Assembly (NCBI GenBank): GCA_963921825.1
Contig: OY997595.1
Coordinates: 69,099,879-69,163,878 of the forward strand
Origin: Erodium maritimum
Lineage: Eukaryota > Streptophyta > Magnoliopsida > Geraniales > Geraniaceae
Reading direction: 5' to 3'
Length of the DNA stretch: 64,000 bases
Shown: positions 1 to 11,549 of the stretch, in pieces
Numbering within the stretch: position 1 is the first letter of the stretch
Layout: each line of letters begins with the position of its first letter
Notes under the pieces: model-generated
What the model saw: only the letters and a program-made list of their open reading frames with translations
Database searches by the model: none
What the model was told of the DNA's origin: nothing
Made by a program: the position numbers and the translations under genes

Positions 1-1100
1 CCCTTCCGATTCTTCCGGCTCCTCTTCCCGCTCCAGGCGTTTCTTCCCAAACAGATATGTAACGGGCTCCTTTACCATCCATTCAGATGGTATTCCCTCG
101 GTCCAAGTCTCATAGGTCTTGGACCCAAATGGGCCGACCCACGGAGATCTGCTCCGGCCCATACCCGGACCACCCAGACCCGAGATCGTCGACCCGATTC
201 CCAGTCGAACCCGGCCCAAACCTCGTCCTCACTGCTCCAACAAAAAGGCCTCGGCCCACGACCAGGTCATGGATGCCCAACCCACACCCGAGACGGACTC
301 GGTCCCGGCCTTGGCCAGCGACCCGGTCCTCTTCGTCTCCCTCGTAGTGGCATAGAAGTCTAGGCCTTCCCTTCCAAGACATTGCCTCCACACCTGTCAC
401 CCTCGACGAGATCTCCACGACCTTCCCTTCCTCGACCTGACGCGGACGTGGTCATGATGCCCTCATAGCGAGGAGCCCTTGTACCTGCCGCTCCTGCCAC
501 TACACCCCATCGGAAAACACTGATGGTTGATCGTTAGATCGGATGTTAAACCAAGACAATGGATGCGGTGACGGAGGTGATTCCCTTGGCGATCGTGATC
601 CTTCCCCACCGTTTCTCGACGAAAGGAGGCTGCCGGAAACCGCTGCCTCCCTTGATCGCGAAACCCTAGATGTATAGAGTCGTGTGTCCCATGAATACTT
701 GGAGATGCATCGTGGGTTGATTTGGACACCGCCTCATGGCATATTGGCAAAGAAGAGAAGCCAACCATGGAGGAGAACAACTATGGTCGTCGTTACCGCC
801 AAGAGAGAATAAATCATGGCGGCTTGATCAAAGGCATACAGTAGAGACACGACCCTCTCCTCGTGCTTGTCGGCTTTCCAGTAGGCATAGGCCATGATGA
901 ACTGGTACTGATCCATGAGCAGAGGCGTGACAATGGGGTTGGTGGTCCCTGGTACGGTGGCGCTACTCGGCGGCGCTCTCATAGGAATAGGGTTAGAGAA
1001 CATAAAAAGTTTTATGACGTGTGTAATGATGACAAGGAGATACAAGAGAAATAATTTAGTAACCAAAATTTTAACAAATACATATAGGCGTACTCCATCC
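1..1100 (-). pseudogene. Degraded LINE ORF1-like (DUF4283 type) remnant, uncertain
   Basis: On the minus strand, positions 1-90 read as an acidic/basic tail (KRLEREEEPEESEG) like the C-terminal part of plant LINE ORF1/DUF4283 proteins. Further left-to-right the frames are repeatedly broken. A separate minus frame at 734-1066 encodes a 110-residue protein with two hydrophobic stretches (MIYSLLAVTTTIVVLLHGW near the C-terminus), which I do not recognise. No promoter or splice structure is evident. It may be the distal part of the element whose zinc-knuckle region lies at 1972-2430. The functional assignment is weak. Confidence 0.25.
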
Positions 1101-1970
1101 TACAGTTCGTGTTGATCACACGACGATCCACTTCAAACTTAGAGCATGTACAGTAGGTCAAATCGAATGATCAAACTGTATGCCAACTGTGTTAATTTAA
1201 AGTTTACAATCCTTAAGATAAATTGTGTTCCACAGTGGTACAAACCGGATGATCAAACCGTATTGTGAGTGGATGCTGAATTGATATTTTGATAATATAA
1301 TTAAATGGTTTATTAAAACAGTATACGTTTTATAAAATTGAAATAAATTTTAGTAAAAATAATTAATAATAAAATAAATAAATAAATTGCATTGTATGTT
1401 TAATTTCATTGCTCGGGAGCCCGATTCTACCCAAAAAAACTAAAATTTTGTTAGAAACGGACACTGACGAGTTTTACATTTTAGATAAAATAAATATCGG
1501 GTCCATTTTAAATGGTTCCTAATATTTGTTGCAGTTTAAAATTATCTATTTATACTTTAATTTTGGACTTATCCTATTTAGTTAAATCTGATTTTACGTA
1601 AAAGAAAAATTAAAAAATCGGGATGGCCACGTGTCGCAACACGGATGGATGACGCACAAACCAGATCGAACGACCCACGAACCGGGAACACGATTCACGG
1701 TTCGCAAAAAAGGTTCCCCACAATGGGTCGAACCGCGACCCGCGAACCGTACTAATAAAGTTCGGTGCGGCACCTGGTGTGCGGTTCGCTGCGATGTACG
1801 TGCTCTTACTTTTGATCAAGTTACTGTTCCACGGGCTTGTTGGTTCCTTAGTCGAAAAGTGATTGGCCACTTAAGGGGGACTATGGAGGACATGTCGGGG
1901 TCGTCAAAGGGGTAGTTTTCCCCTCTCCTGATCGAACCTAGGTGGCACTAGATTTGAACAATCTCGTTGT
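1101..1970. other. Non-coding AT-rich stretch
   Basis: There is no supportable gene here. A Harbinger-like end (GAGCATGTACAGTAGG preceded by TTA) lies near 1143, but I found no matching right end. From 1620 to 1860 the DNA is richer in GC and contains several copies of a GAACCG-type word. Short open frames here have no recognisable domain. Confidence 0.4.
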
Positions 1971-1971
1971 A

Positions 1972-2660
1972 TTATGTGCTCTTTTTAGGCAACTCCTCCG
2001 TTACGAGGGATAAGTCGAAGTCAAGAGAGGAGGTGACCGTCTGTGGGTCCCAGAGGCATTTCGTAGCAGTGTTACCAATAAAGCCAAGGGTGAAACAAAA
2101 CATCGGTAGGCGCTCGTATTGTGGGCGGGCTCGGACCAGATAGGTAATCTCGGGGATACTTAGGTAGATTAACCCCCGGAGGGGGCTCGCCAACTCCTTC
2201 CAGATTCAGCCCCGGATATAGCCCATTATGCCCTTGCCAGTGTCTTTCCACATCAACGAAACCCCAAGAGCCTCACCAATGGTGATGCCCGTAGTTGGAG
2301 TGAAGCCCCCCAGAGGGATTTCGAACGCCATGACCCACATCTTCAACCCTACGTACCCTATCCTTTGTTGCTTGGGAGGAGAAATAGAAGTCCATAATCC
2401 CTCATCCGATGTCCTATAAAACGACGAAATCATCGCACCGGGCTAGTTGTTAGTGAAGAGCCAGAAGGCTTGTTGGTGAAGAGCTGGGAAGCGAGTCCAA
2501 AAACTGTTTGGGAAGCTCAGGTGTCGTCCTTGACTGTTCTCAGGACAACAACGAGTCGGTCTTCCTCGCCATCCAACGTGAGGGAGTTAAACTCGCCTGC
2601 ATCACACGGAGGTCCTCCATCGGATGAAAGGTTCTTGACGGCGGGCCACTATTTTAGTTT
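1972..2660 (-). pseudogene. LINE ORF1 fragment (DUF4283 plus zinc-knuckle region)
   Basis: Two minus-strand frames (2206-2433 and 1972-2193) carry pieces in the order seen in plant LINE ORF1 or DUF4283/zf-CCHC_4 proteins. The first has LKMWVMAFEIPLGG followed by GEALG. The second has YERLPMFCFTLGFIGN, the usual site of the CX2C knuckle in YERLPxFCxxCGxIGH. The second knuckle cysteine is missing here, and the two pieces are in different frames with a break near 2200. This is a decayed retrotransposon gene and not a host gene. The family call rests on motif order only. Confidence 0.5.
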
Positions 2661-4140
2661 TGTGCCCTAGGCCAATCATTTCATGTATGACATTATCATT
2701 TAATAATACATTGACACTTTCATTATCATTTTGTTAAATGTTAATTGTGTGTATAATCAACTCTTTCTAAGATCATCAAGTACGTGACTTGATAGTAAAA
2801 CTCTTAGAAGAAAAAGAGTATTATTCCAATGATCCCTAGTCTTACCGATATACTAATACTAGTATGATATTGGCTGATGATCACGTTTTACTGATCATTC
2901 ATATTGGATATGAAGTCAAATCATAGATGCCATTTAGGGAAATGGTATTGGATGACCCATTGTGAGAAAACTACATAGGAACTGTCATCAGTATTTCTCA
3001 GTATCGTAATATGACTTAAGTCCTTTGACCTTATAGTCGTCATGGATTTCTACATATGTGGTTGTGTGTCTTGACACAGTTCAACGTTGTATTTGACCAG
3101 ACAACAATAAAGATTGTTGTTGTATACATAATTGTCTATGTGAGGAATGTGAGCGACTGATAAGGGATTTGTCACTCATGTAAATATGAGAGATATCGTT
3201 TGGGCCCCTTGATAAGTGAGACTGCAGAAATGCATGGTCATGTGAATCGATAATAAGTTATCACTTGCAATCTACTTCAGATCAAGAAACTAACGATCGA
3301 ATAAAATAAAGATGATGATCCTATACCTTATATTCGATCGAGATATCGATGACAAAGGGATTAATATATTAACGGTAAAAGGTTAAATCAGATTGGCGAT
3401 CTACATACAACTTTGGGAAGTCATAATGCCTTGCTAGAGGCCAATTATGACATGTGGACGAAACAGGGATTTCGGGTTCACTGCCAACGTTGTATGAGCC
3501 TACAGGGTCACACACAACAACAAGCCCAAAATCGAGTTGAACTATAAAATATAATTATATTATATTTGATATAATATAAATTTATTCAATTCTCGTTTTC
3601 TAATTACTAATATAATTAAATTATATTAGGAAGACAAAATGAAATAAATGTATATATAAGTATTTATTTCAGATTAAACTTTGGAATAAAAAATATATAC
3701 ATTATATTTATTTATTATGTTTTATAATTCAATTAATACTTTTTGAATTTTAGAAATTCAAATAAGTTATTTTTGGATTGGATTCCGCTACTCCTAAAAC
3801 TTCTTCACGTTTAGAGAGTGGTGGGCTGGAAAACCAGAGAGAAAAACTAGAGAGAAAAGGAAGAAGAAAACGAGAAAGTGTTCTGATTTTGGTGCTAGCA
3901 CACAAGGTTTTGGGAAAGCTTGTTGGTGTGGATATTTGAAGAGGACGGATTCCTTTGAAGACGTCTCGACTTTGTCAAGCAACCAAAGTTCTCTCGATCC
4001 CTGTCTCGAACCAGGCTTGAAACTACAAGAGATAATTTCCATTTTAATTTTCGTATGTCAGTTTAATCAGAATTACATGGATCCGAAGGATTTTCTAGGG
4101 GTTTTATTAATTACGCTGCGTTTTTGGCACCCTAGAATCC
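2661..4140. other. Possible solo LTR or LTR fragment
   Basis: This 1.5-kb stretch has no coding potential. It begins TGTGCCCTAGG and ends near a CTGCGTTTTTGGCACCCTAG motif, a layout that resembles long LTRs of plant Ty1/copia elements. No matching second LTR and no clear 5-bp target duplication could be found, so it could equally be ordinary intergenic DNA. Confidence 0.25.
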
Positions 4141-5080
4141 TTCACACTCGGAGCGTGGTAGGCACTATGGCAGTGCAACGCTAGTCCCATCGCAGCATGA
4201 ATGGTAGGCAGAGGATCATTAGACCCAGAGTAGAGATCGAGGACTAAGGGAGCCAAGAACGGTCGGAGAGCATGGTTGGGAGCAATAGAAGTGGGAGTGG
4301 CTTTGGCCTTATGTGATTTGGACACTGTCGTGGTGATTTGATAAATACCGTGGACTAGCACAAGATAATTTCTTGAGGTCCCTTGGGGCTCGCCTGCTCG
4401 ACCACACACATGGTAGGTACTTTGATCGATAGAGGGGCTTGGTCAGCAATTCACACAGGAGGCATAGGAACCAATGAGGATGACATGACCTCCATGTGTG
4501 GTGGACAAGTGAGGTGCGGCAGAGCCCGAGGTTTTGGACGACGGCGTCATAGAAAACAAGGGTGGCATAGTGGCTGGGAGACGAAACCCTAACACGATCA
4601 CGCATGATGAATCCGCAACACCAAGGGACATCTTCTAGTCCGAATCAAAGGAGATCAATTCAAGACCTGACAGAGAACTCCAAATCTTTGAAACTTGAGA
4701 CCGGAAAAGGAGAAGTCGGGAGAGAGAAAGCTCCGATAATAGGAAGATCACTCGAATGCCGGCTTGGGAGCAACATAATAGGGGAAAGGGAGAGGAGACT
4801 AAGGGGAAGAGGATATACATATACTACATATATTAGGATTACACCCTAAGCTTAGTTGAATACTATTGGGGTAATTCTGTTTCCTAACTGTCTCGTCCCC
4901 TTTGTTTCACAAATCCTAGTTGTCTTTGACCTTTGTGTTACTTCCTATCTACAACATTTTCAACAATTGATAGTTTATAGCGTACAGTAACGTAAATTTT
5001 ACATAAAATAATGTCATTTCTATAAATTATTGGTCACCTCTACATTAAAAACTATCAGTTTTTGAAAAAGTAACAAGTGA
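4141..5080. other. Unassigned stretch, short frames only
   Basis: Overlapping short frames occur on both strands at 4100-4630, without a recognisable domain or splice structure. The composition (GC-richer than its flanks) suggests retroelement-derived sequence. A telo-box-like AAACCCTAA occurs at about 4585. I see no gene. Confidence 0.35.
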
Positions 5081-5514
5081 TAAGTTAAAGGGTTAATTTC
5101 ATCTTACTATCCTAAATAATAGCTACTTTCATTTGACTACCCTGACTATTTTTTGTGGCACCTCACTACCCTAGAATACAATTTTTCACTTTAGTATCCG
5201 TCGTCATCTTGTCATCCAGTTTCCCATCCAAACACTTAAAAGGTCCATAATACCCCTCACTAAAAATAAATTTTTTAAAAGCATGTCATTGACTTTCAAT
5301 TTATTTATTTATTTTATAAAAAAACAATTTTATATTTTATAAAAATTTATATTTTTTAAAATATTAATTTTTATTTTTAAAAATCAGTTTTTATATGTAA
5401 AATCAGATTTTAATTTAAAAATATAAAATCAGTTTTTTATAAAAAAAATAATTATTATTAATTATTTTTCCAAAAAAATATTTCTATTTTATAAAAATTA
5501 GATGTTTTAAAAAA

Positions 5515-5991
5515 GGGTTAAATATCGAAACTTACTCTTAAGTATTGGTCACGAACACTACACTACCCACGTTTTCAAAATGAACACTATACTACCTTTA
5601 AGTATTGGTCACACGATTTTGTTAGTAAAAATGGACGGAATTTTTCATTCCGTTAGTCGTATGACCTCAAGTGTCATATAATGGATGGTAAAATGACATT
5701 TTTTTTCCTTAAGTATTTGACCTCTATACATTTTATAAGGAACAATAACGAGGGTACAATGGTAATATTCCTTATAAAATGTGTAGAGGTCATATTATTA
5801 AGGAGAAACGTCATTTACCATCTATTATATGACACTTGAGGTCATATGACTAACGGAATGGAAAATTCCGTCCATGTTTACTAACAAAATCGCGTGACCA
5901 ATAATTAAAGGTAGTGTAGTGTTCATTTTGAAAACGTGGGTAGGGTAGTGTTCGTGACCAATACTTAAGAGTAAGTTTCGATATTTATCCC
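5515..5991. mobile_element. Fold-back MITE nested in the MULE
   Basis: This 477-bp sequence is one near-perfect palindrome. The left arm begins GGGTTAAATATCGAAAC and the right arm ends with GTTTCGATATTTATCCC. Complementarity continues almost to the centre near 5755. It is flanked by the 9-bp repeat TTTAAAAAA at 5506-5514 and 5992-6000, which fits a MULE-type MITE. The flanking A/T-rich DNA also contains a direct repeat of about 100 bp (near 5378-5480 and 6022-6121). Confidence 0.75.
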
Positions 5992-6199
5992 TTTAAAAAA
6001 TATTATTTTTTTTATTTTAAAAAAATCAGTTTTTATATGTAAAATCATTTTAATTTTAAAAATATAAAATCAGTTTTTTATAAATTATTTTTTGTTATTA
6101 ATAATTATTTTTCCAAAAAAAAAATCTGTAAATTTTATTAACAATTATTTTAATCATTCACAAAAAGAATTATAAAAAAAAAATCGTGTTCGTCCTCCT

Positions 6200-7000
6200 T
6201 CCTCTTCCCATATCTGGTTTTGGCTTGTGCATTCAAAATCAAGTAGTTGTTTTTAAATCCCCTTGATTTTGAATGCCCCTAATCTCTCTCTTCCAGCTCT
6301 CACACGCCATTGAAAGAAACTTCCAGATTGTGAAGCAATCTCGATCTATAAAACCCTAATCCGATGTGATTTAGCAGCGGAAGCTTTATTCCGATTCCGA
6401 CCCAATCTGATTGGCCATGAACTGAAGACCACCCATCCCTCTAGAGAAGAAAAAGGAGAAGCAATCGAGGTAATTTTTGGGTTCGAAGCACTTCTGGAAA
6501 TTATCGAAAGGGGGAGAGAAATGTGAAACCGGATCCAGTCCCCTTTCGACGAGTCGAACCCGTATGGAGTTACGTCCCAGCCGGAAGAGTCACCCAAGGG
6601 TAAGATAAGGCCGCCCAGAAACCCCCCGACGGCGATCTCACCTTTTCTCGCCGAAGCAGCCTCGGGCACCCAATTTTAGGGAGTACTAAGGAGGAAGGGA
6701 GGAGGAACAGCTACGGAGAATCGGTACCAGGCCACAGAGCGTCGTCACCGGGAACCGTTGTCGACGCGGCGGTGAAATCCGACGGCGACCTCACCTACAA
6801 CCTCCCCGCCGTCTCCAAGAAGCGCTCGGGGATCAAGACCTCGAACCCATTGTTCATCGAGACCTAGAAATCACCCAATCTCTTCTCCTTCTCGGCGACG
6901 ACCCAGAAATGGGTGTTTAAAATCAAATCTTATTGAAAATAAATGGTTGTTGAAGGAGCAAGGAGGATGGAGGCGTGAAGAGCTCCAGGATTTGTTCAAG
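6200..7000. other. GC-rich gene-like cargo inside the MULE
   Basis: This internal stretch differs sharply in composition from the A/T-only regions on either side. It contains short open frames on both strands, for example a 107-residue minus frame at 6346-6669 and a plus frame ending in a stop near 6867. I cannot assign it to a gene. Being bounded by MULE arms, it is best explained as captured genomic fragments. Confidence 0.45.
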
Positions 7001-7309
7001 GCAAGAGGAGAGAATAAGAGAGTAAGAAAATGAGGGTTATGGTTGTAAGAGACTAAAAGGTAAAATGGACATTTTTTTCGAAAATAAGGTCATGTGTTTT
7101 GCACATCACCATTTTCCATCCAAAAATAGATGGCAAGTTGACGACAGATATGAAAGTGAAAAAAAAATGCATTACAGGCTAGTGAGGTACCACAAAAAAT
7201 AGTTAGGACAATGAGATGAAAATAACTATTATTTAGGGGTGTGAGATGAAATTAACTCTAAGTTAAATAAAGGTCAAAGACTACTAGAATTTGTGCACGG
7301 AACTTAGAA

Positions 7310-8351
7310 TAGGGTTTTGAAAACTAAAACTGCTCATGTAAGTTTTTTTTTGGGAAGTGGGAACCCTAGCCTAGCTGCTTTCGTCTGTGCCCTAATGGCT
7401 ACTCCACCATTTTCTCCTTCCACGCCAGGCTCTACTGTACGATCTTTTACGTTAAGCCGAGTGACGCACATCCCCTCCTCGGTCCGCCCGCCGTGCCTAT
7501 CCGTGGTTTTGTCCAAACCACATCGCCACATGATTCACTATAAGAGACCCTTGGTCTTCGCCCTCACTATCCTTCGGTAATCTCTCCATCTTCCAAACGT
7601 CTTCCGTCCCAACCAATGTTACACATAGACGGGCTCCCGCTTTTTTGGGGCGACACATTTGATATATATCATCCTCCCTAAGCCTAGAGAATCGGTTAGG
7701 ATGTCCAACCCAACCCGAGTCTCCTCTTTCCTTGGGGGGACAAAACAAGGTTCGGTGACGTCTACTGTCCTACCTAACTCGGGAGTAGGTACGACGGGAA
7801 CCATTGGTTGTCCTGGAGGATATCTAGAGTTTCTCCTGGGAGGCCTAAAGGTGATGCTCGTCCCCCTCTACAGGAAGAGATGGGTGTATGGGTTGGAAGG
7901 AATAACAGACATTCAAGCGAGGGCTAGAAAACAACCTCGTCGGAGTCCATGCGAAATTGGCACGAGGGGTTGCATAGTAGGAATGGCAGCCCGTCCTGTA
8001 AGGGGGTCCCTCTACCATGCCACGTGATATCTCCCACACACCTAGTTTTCCCGATTGGCGGAGCCTTAAGTTTTTAGTCCATGACGAGTGGGGTCAGGTT
8101 GAGCCAGATATGGTCTTTTGGTCAATTTTAGTTAGTCGTCCGGAGTCTTACTATGTGACTCTTAATTTCTTTTTTTTTTGTTCTACTTTGGTCTCATTAT
8201 TTATGGTAAAGCTAATTAAATGCTTACCTCGGGTTTAGTTGGAAGATTACTTGTAGTTAGGCTCCATGTACATTACTCTCGCACCAATTCCTCATTATGT
8301 TTGATGGTTTCACATGAATAAAACTCCTTCCTTTTTCTCAAAAAAAAAACG
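7310..8351 (+). mobile_element. 3' fragment of a LINE-like retrotransposon
   Basis: A block with ORF1-tail-like low-complexity coding potential (open frame at 7659-8027) is followed by a T-rich trailer, an AATAAA signal at about 8317 and a run of ten A residues at 8341-8350. This is the expected 3' end of a non-LTR retrotransposon in plus orientation. No reverse transcriptase is present and no target duplication was located, so the 5' boundary is approximate. Confidence 0.45.
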
Positions 8352-8423
8352 GTATCCCACTCATTTATTGACTTAGCTTAACTAATCCGGAAAATAACAT
8401 TCTTAACTAATCCTTTCACACAA

Positions 8424-8720
8424 ATGCTGACACGTGTTCTTTTTTCACGCATGCAAAATGCTGGTACCAACGTGCAAGTGCTGGTACATGTTGGTACTAG
8501 TACTTGTGTATATAAAGTACCAGCACTTGCGTATTTAATGTACCAGCACCACCCTCATGCAAAGCGTTGGTACCTTTCATACAATGATGACATGTATCAT
8601 TTTTCGCTCATGCAAAATGCTGGTATGTGGCACCACCACACTCGTGTATATAAAGGACCAGGATCCGTGTATATAGAGTACCAGCACCCGTGTATGTAGG
8701 GTACCAGCACTTATGTATGT
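8424..8720. repeat. Degenerate repeat cluster built on a TACCAGCAC word
   Basis: The word GTACCAGCAC and its complement GTGCTGGTAC recur many times. They often form a unit with GTGTATATAAAG (about 8507-8550 and 8643-8715). A larger unit (GACACGTGTTC to ATGCAAAATGCTGGTA) is repeated about 157 bp downstream (8430 and 8588). The repeat is imperfect and has no protein-coding explanation. Confidence 0.6.
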
Positions 8721-9131
8721 GACGCAATCCATATCGTAGACGTATTGATGCAGGCGTTAGAGAACCTGAAAAAGAGTCAGTGTCAGAATCCGACAAAACT
8801 CTAGCATTTTTTAGGTGGAAACGGCCTCCCGAGAAAGACACATGGAATATCCATGATATACGATGTTTTTCGGCCATTCAGGGTCATCTGGAGGGTCAAA
8901 TTCGTACATTTAGAGTCCGGATGTTTATTTGCTCTTTGTTTTAGGGTTTTCAGATTTCCTTTATTCGTATTAGGCCTTCGAGATTAGTTTCCTTATCGTA
9001 TTAGGGCTTTGGGGTTTAAATAATTAATATGATTGAATAATATTTAAAAATAAAACTTATACAACAAAATTTAAATAAGTTTCCCTTACGAAATATTGAT
9101 GGTACTTACGTAGTTACGTTATTATTATATC

Positions 9132-9928
9132 TTATTTGCAAAAAACGGTGCCCCATATATGTATTGACATAGCTGAAGTGATCTGACACTTCATGGTTCC
9201 AACGTCGATTACATCCAAAACACTAATCCAGTAGATACTTAAAATTAGTTGGTACATCCACACACATTTCTGTCGAAAGAGTGGAACATTCTCTTCAATA
9301 ATCCATTCATTAACACGTAGCCATTGTAATTCCAGCTCTATGTACTTTATTGTGAACACACCACAGTCTCCTCCTTTGTACCAATAAAACATTAAATAAA
9401 TAAGAATGATGAGGGAACCCATTCCCTAAAACCTTAATAGGAACCGTTGTGCATACATACACTCTGTTTTGTGGGAGTGTCTGCTTCCTGCAATATGTCC
9501 ACCTCGTTTCAGCTTCACTAAAAAGGCTTGGAAAAATTTCCATGAAAGTACGTAGACTGACCTCCATAACTTTGTTAGTCGTAAAACCCCAAAAACAATC
9601 GTAGACTTCCATGTTTGATTCCTCCAGGTCCGCAACTACCGTGATCCAGTTTTTCTCGGTTATGTTCAATGAGAAGTATACTTTTTTTGCATCCAATCCA
9701 TTTCTTACCATACTCAACCGGATACTCGCCTATAACATATTTCATTAGTTTCGGATTCACTACGTGCTTACCTTGGTCACCAACTGTCTTGGAGGTCAAA
9801 ACTGAGTGCTCTCTTCTCACATACTCGTTGAAGTGTACGTCCGAAACTACTGCATCCTTGACATACTTATTGTTATGTACCATCTGCCACTTCCTTATTT
9901 TGTAGAGAGCTTCATTCAAATGTTGCAT
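9132..9928 (-). pseudogene. Ulp1-like cysteine protease domain, transposon-derived and broken
   Basis: Three overlapping minus frames together show the C-terminal catalytic region of a Ulp1/C48 SUMO-protease-like protein of the kind carried by some plant MULEs. In order they give YVIGEYPVEYGKKW, KNWITVVADLEE, VYDCFWG and GGDCGVFTIKYIE, the last containing the catalytic-cysteine motif GDCGVF. The usual W/H-W motif with the catalytic histidine reads K-N-W here. At least two frame breaks separate the pieces (around 9690 and 9400). It is therefore a non-functional remnant. The family assignment is by motif recognition. Confidence 0.6.
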
Positions 9929-9937
9929 GCATGCGTA

Positions 9938-10215
9938 TATATAGGATATCGTTCAGGTAAAAACCATTGTCTTTGGTGCAAAATACAAACTAAATCTGAG
10001 CCTTTGGATCGTTCATATAGAATGCCCAGATTTAAAAAAAATATCATTAATGGCACGCGTCGTATATATGCTGAACTTTGTAATTAATTTTGTAATCAAC
10101 CCCCCCCCCCCCCTAAATTTCAGTGGCCGTCTGATCCCCTTAATCAATGGCCCAGATTGGTTCGTGTTTCGCAGCCTAAGATCAGTTTGTACCCGAAAGT
10201 CCCTATATATATAAT
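9938..10215. mobile_element. MITE copy A
   Basis: This ~280-bp non-coding unit has inverted ends of the form TATATATAGG...GGTA-AAA and ...TACCCGAAAGTCCCTATATA. Its middle, with CCCAGATT words and TTTGTAATTAATTT, is shared with the unit at 10,503-10,790. A run of about 15 C residues lies near 10,100. Confidence 0.6.
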
Positions 10216-10500
10216 CAGGTGCGAACCAGCTATTACGGCGTGGACCTGCGAACTCGCAAAAACAATGTATGCTGTTAGAGAAAATAGCAGCTCCGGTTTG
10301 AGATGAATATTCTCGGACAAAAAAAAATCTCAAACCAAAAATGCTATTTTCTTAAACTATACTCTCAAAGTAAAATGTTGTTTTCTCAAACTTTTTTTCT
10401 CAAACTGGATGCTATTTTTTCAAACTATGTTCGCGATTTTCTCAAACCAGATTTGAGGCTCGTAGGTTCACACCGTAAGGGAGGTTCGCACGTGATTGTC
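10216..10500. mobile_element. MITE of a second family between copies A and B
   Basis: Inverted ends are visible. The left end has AGGTGCGAACC...TTACGGCGTGGACC and the right end has its complement (TTCACACCGTAAGGGAGGTT then CGCACGTG). The interior contains repeated CTCAAAC-plus-ATGCTATTTT words. I could not fix a target duplication. Confidence 0.5.
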
Positions 10501-10502
10501 TC

Positions 10503-10790
10503 CTTATATATATATATATGATAACTATCATGTACAAACTTGTATCTTTCGTACAAAATACAAACTATCAATCTGGGCCATTGGATTGTGGAATCAACGA
10601 CCCAGATTTAAACAAAAATCATTAATGCGCATAATCATTCTTGCACATCTTTGTAATTAATTTCGTAATCAATCACCCCTCCCCCTGAATTTCGGTGGCC
10701 ATCTGATCCTCTAGATTAATGGCCCAGATTAATTTGTATTTCACACCTAAAGATTGATTTGTACCTGAAAGTTCCCCTATATATAATGTG
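10503..10790. mobile_element. MITE copy B, same family as copy A
   Basis: It parallels copy A along its length: GTACAAAATACAAACT, CCCAGATTTAAA, TTTGTAATTAATTTCGTAATCAA, GGCCATCTGATCC, ending AAGTTCCCCTATATATA. The two copies lie about 565 bp apart in the same orientation. Confidence 0.6.
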
Positions 10791-11097
10791 TGTATGCAAC
10801 CTAGCTTCGAAAAATATACAATGTATAATATAATTAACGCGAGGCTGTTTAGAGCTTCATTACCTGAGTAGTTAGCCATTTTTACTTCCCCCACAGATTT
10901 TCGAAGTATTGTTCCAAAAGTTCACGCACACTTGTCTTGTACTAGATGATTGGATTCCGTCTCCGGTTTAACCCGGTCTCTCACTCCATTGAACGCCTAC
11001 CTGTTTTGGACGGAAAGTACTAACTTGAAAATTTTGAAACTCTGTAGTAGAGAGAAAAAAAAAGCTTATGGTAATAATAATGGAATATTTCGCTTAT

Positions 11098-11100
<3 letters not shown>

Positions 11101-11162
<62 letters not shown>

Positions 11163-11540
11163 TAATAATAATGTAATCTCATAGTTTTAGGATAGGAAGA
11201 TGGAATTATCCCTTTATTTATTGTAAATACATATTTGTACTTTAAATTTAAAAATATATAAACTGTTGGTAAAAATTAAAAATTAAAAGAAAAAAATAAA
11301 TTAATAAAAACAAAATAAATAGAATAATTTTTAAAATAAATAATTAATTCGAAAATTTTGAAGAAAAACAAATACGAAGAAAAAAATGAAAATTAAAAAA
11401 TAGTTAATGAGGAATAATAATTAAAAAAAAAAGAATAATATCCATTAGTTAAGAAACTAATGATATCAGTAAGAATTAATTAAAATATTAATGAATTATT
11501 AAAAAATTAATGATGAATGATAAAATTCTCTTTTAATTCA
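11101..11540. repeat. Poly-A, (AAT)n microsatellite and A/T-only DNA
   Basis: A run of about 29 A residues is followed by about a dozen AAT triplets (11,130-11,172), then almost pure A/T sequence. Nothing here codes for protein. Confidence 0.85.
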
Positions 11541-11549
11541 TATGGATAA

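Larger units (their letters stand above)
5090..7258. mobile_element. Mutator-like element (MULE) with long TIRs, possible Pack-MULE
   Basis: The ends form a long inverted repeat of about 200 bp. The left end begins GGGTTAATTTCATCTTACTA and the right end closes with its near complement (TGAGATGAAATTAACTC). Both are flanked by a perfect 9-bp duplication, TAAGTTAAA, at 5081-5089 and 7259-7267, as expected of Mutator-type transposition. No transposase is present. The interior at 6200-7000 is GC-rich and gene-like, in contrast to the A/T-only subterminal zones, which suggests captured host fragments. A second MITE is nested at 5515-5991. The same family recurs at 50,266-51,744. Confidence 0.85.
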
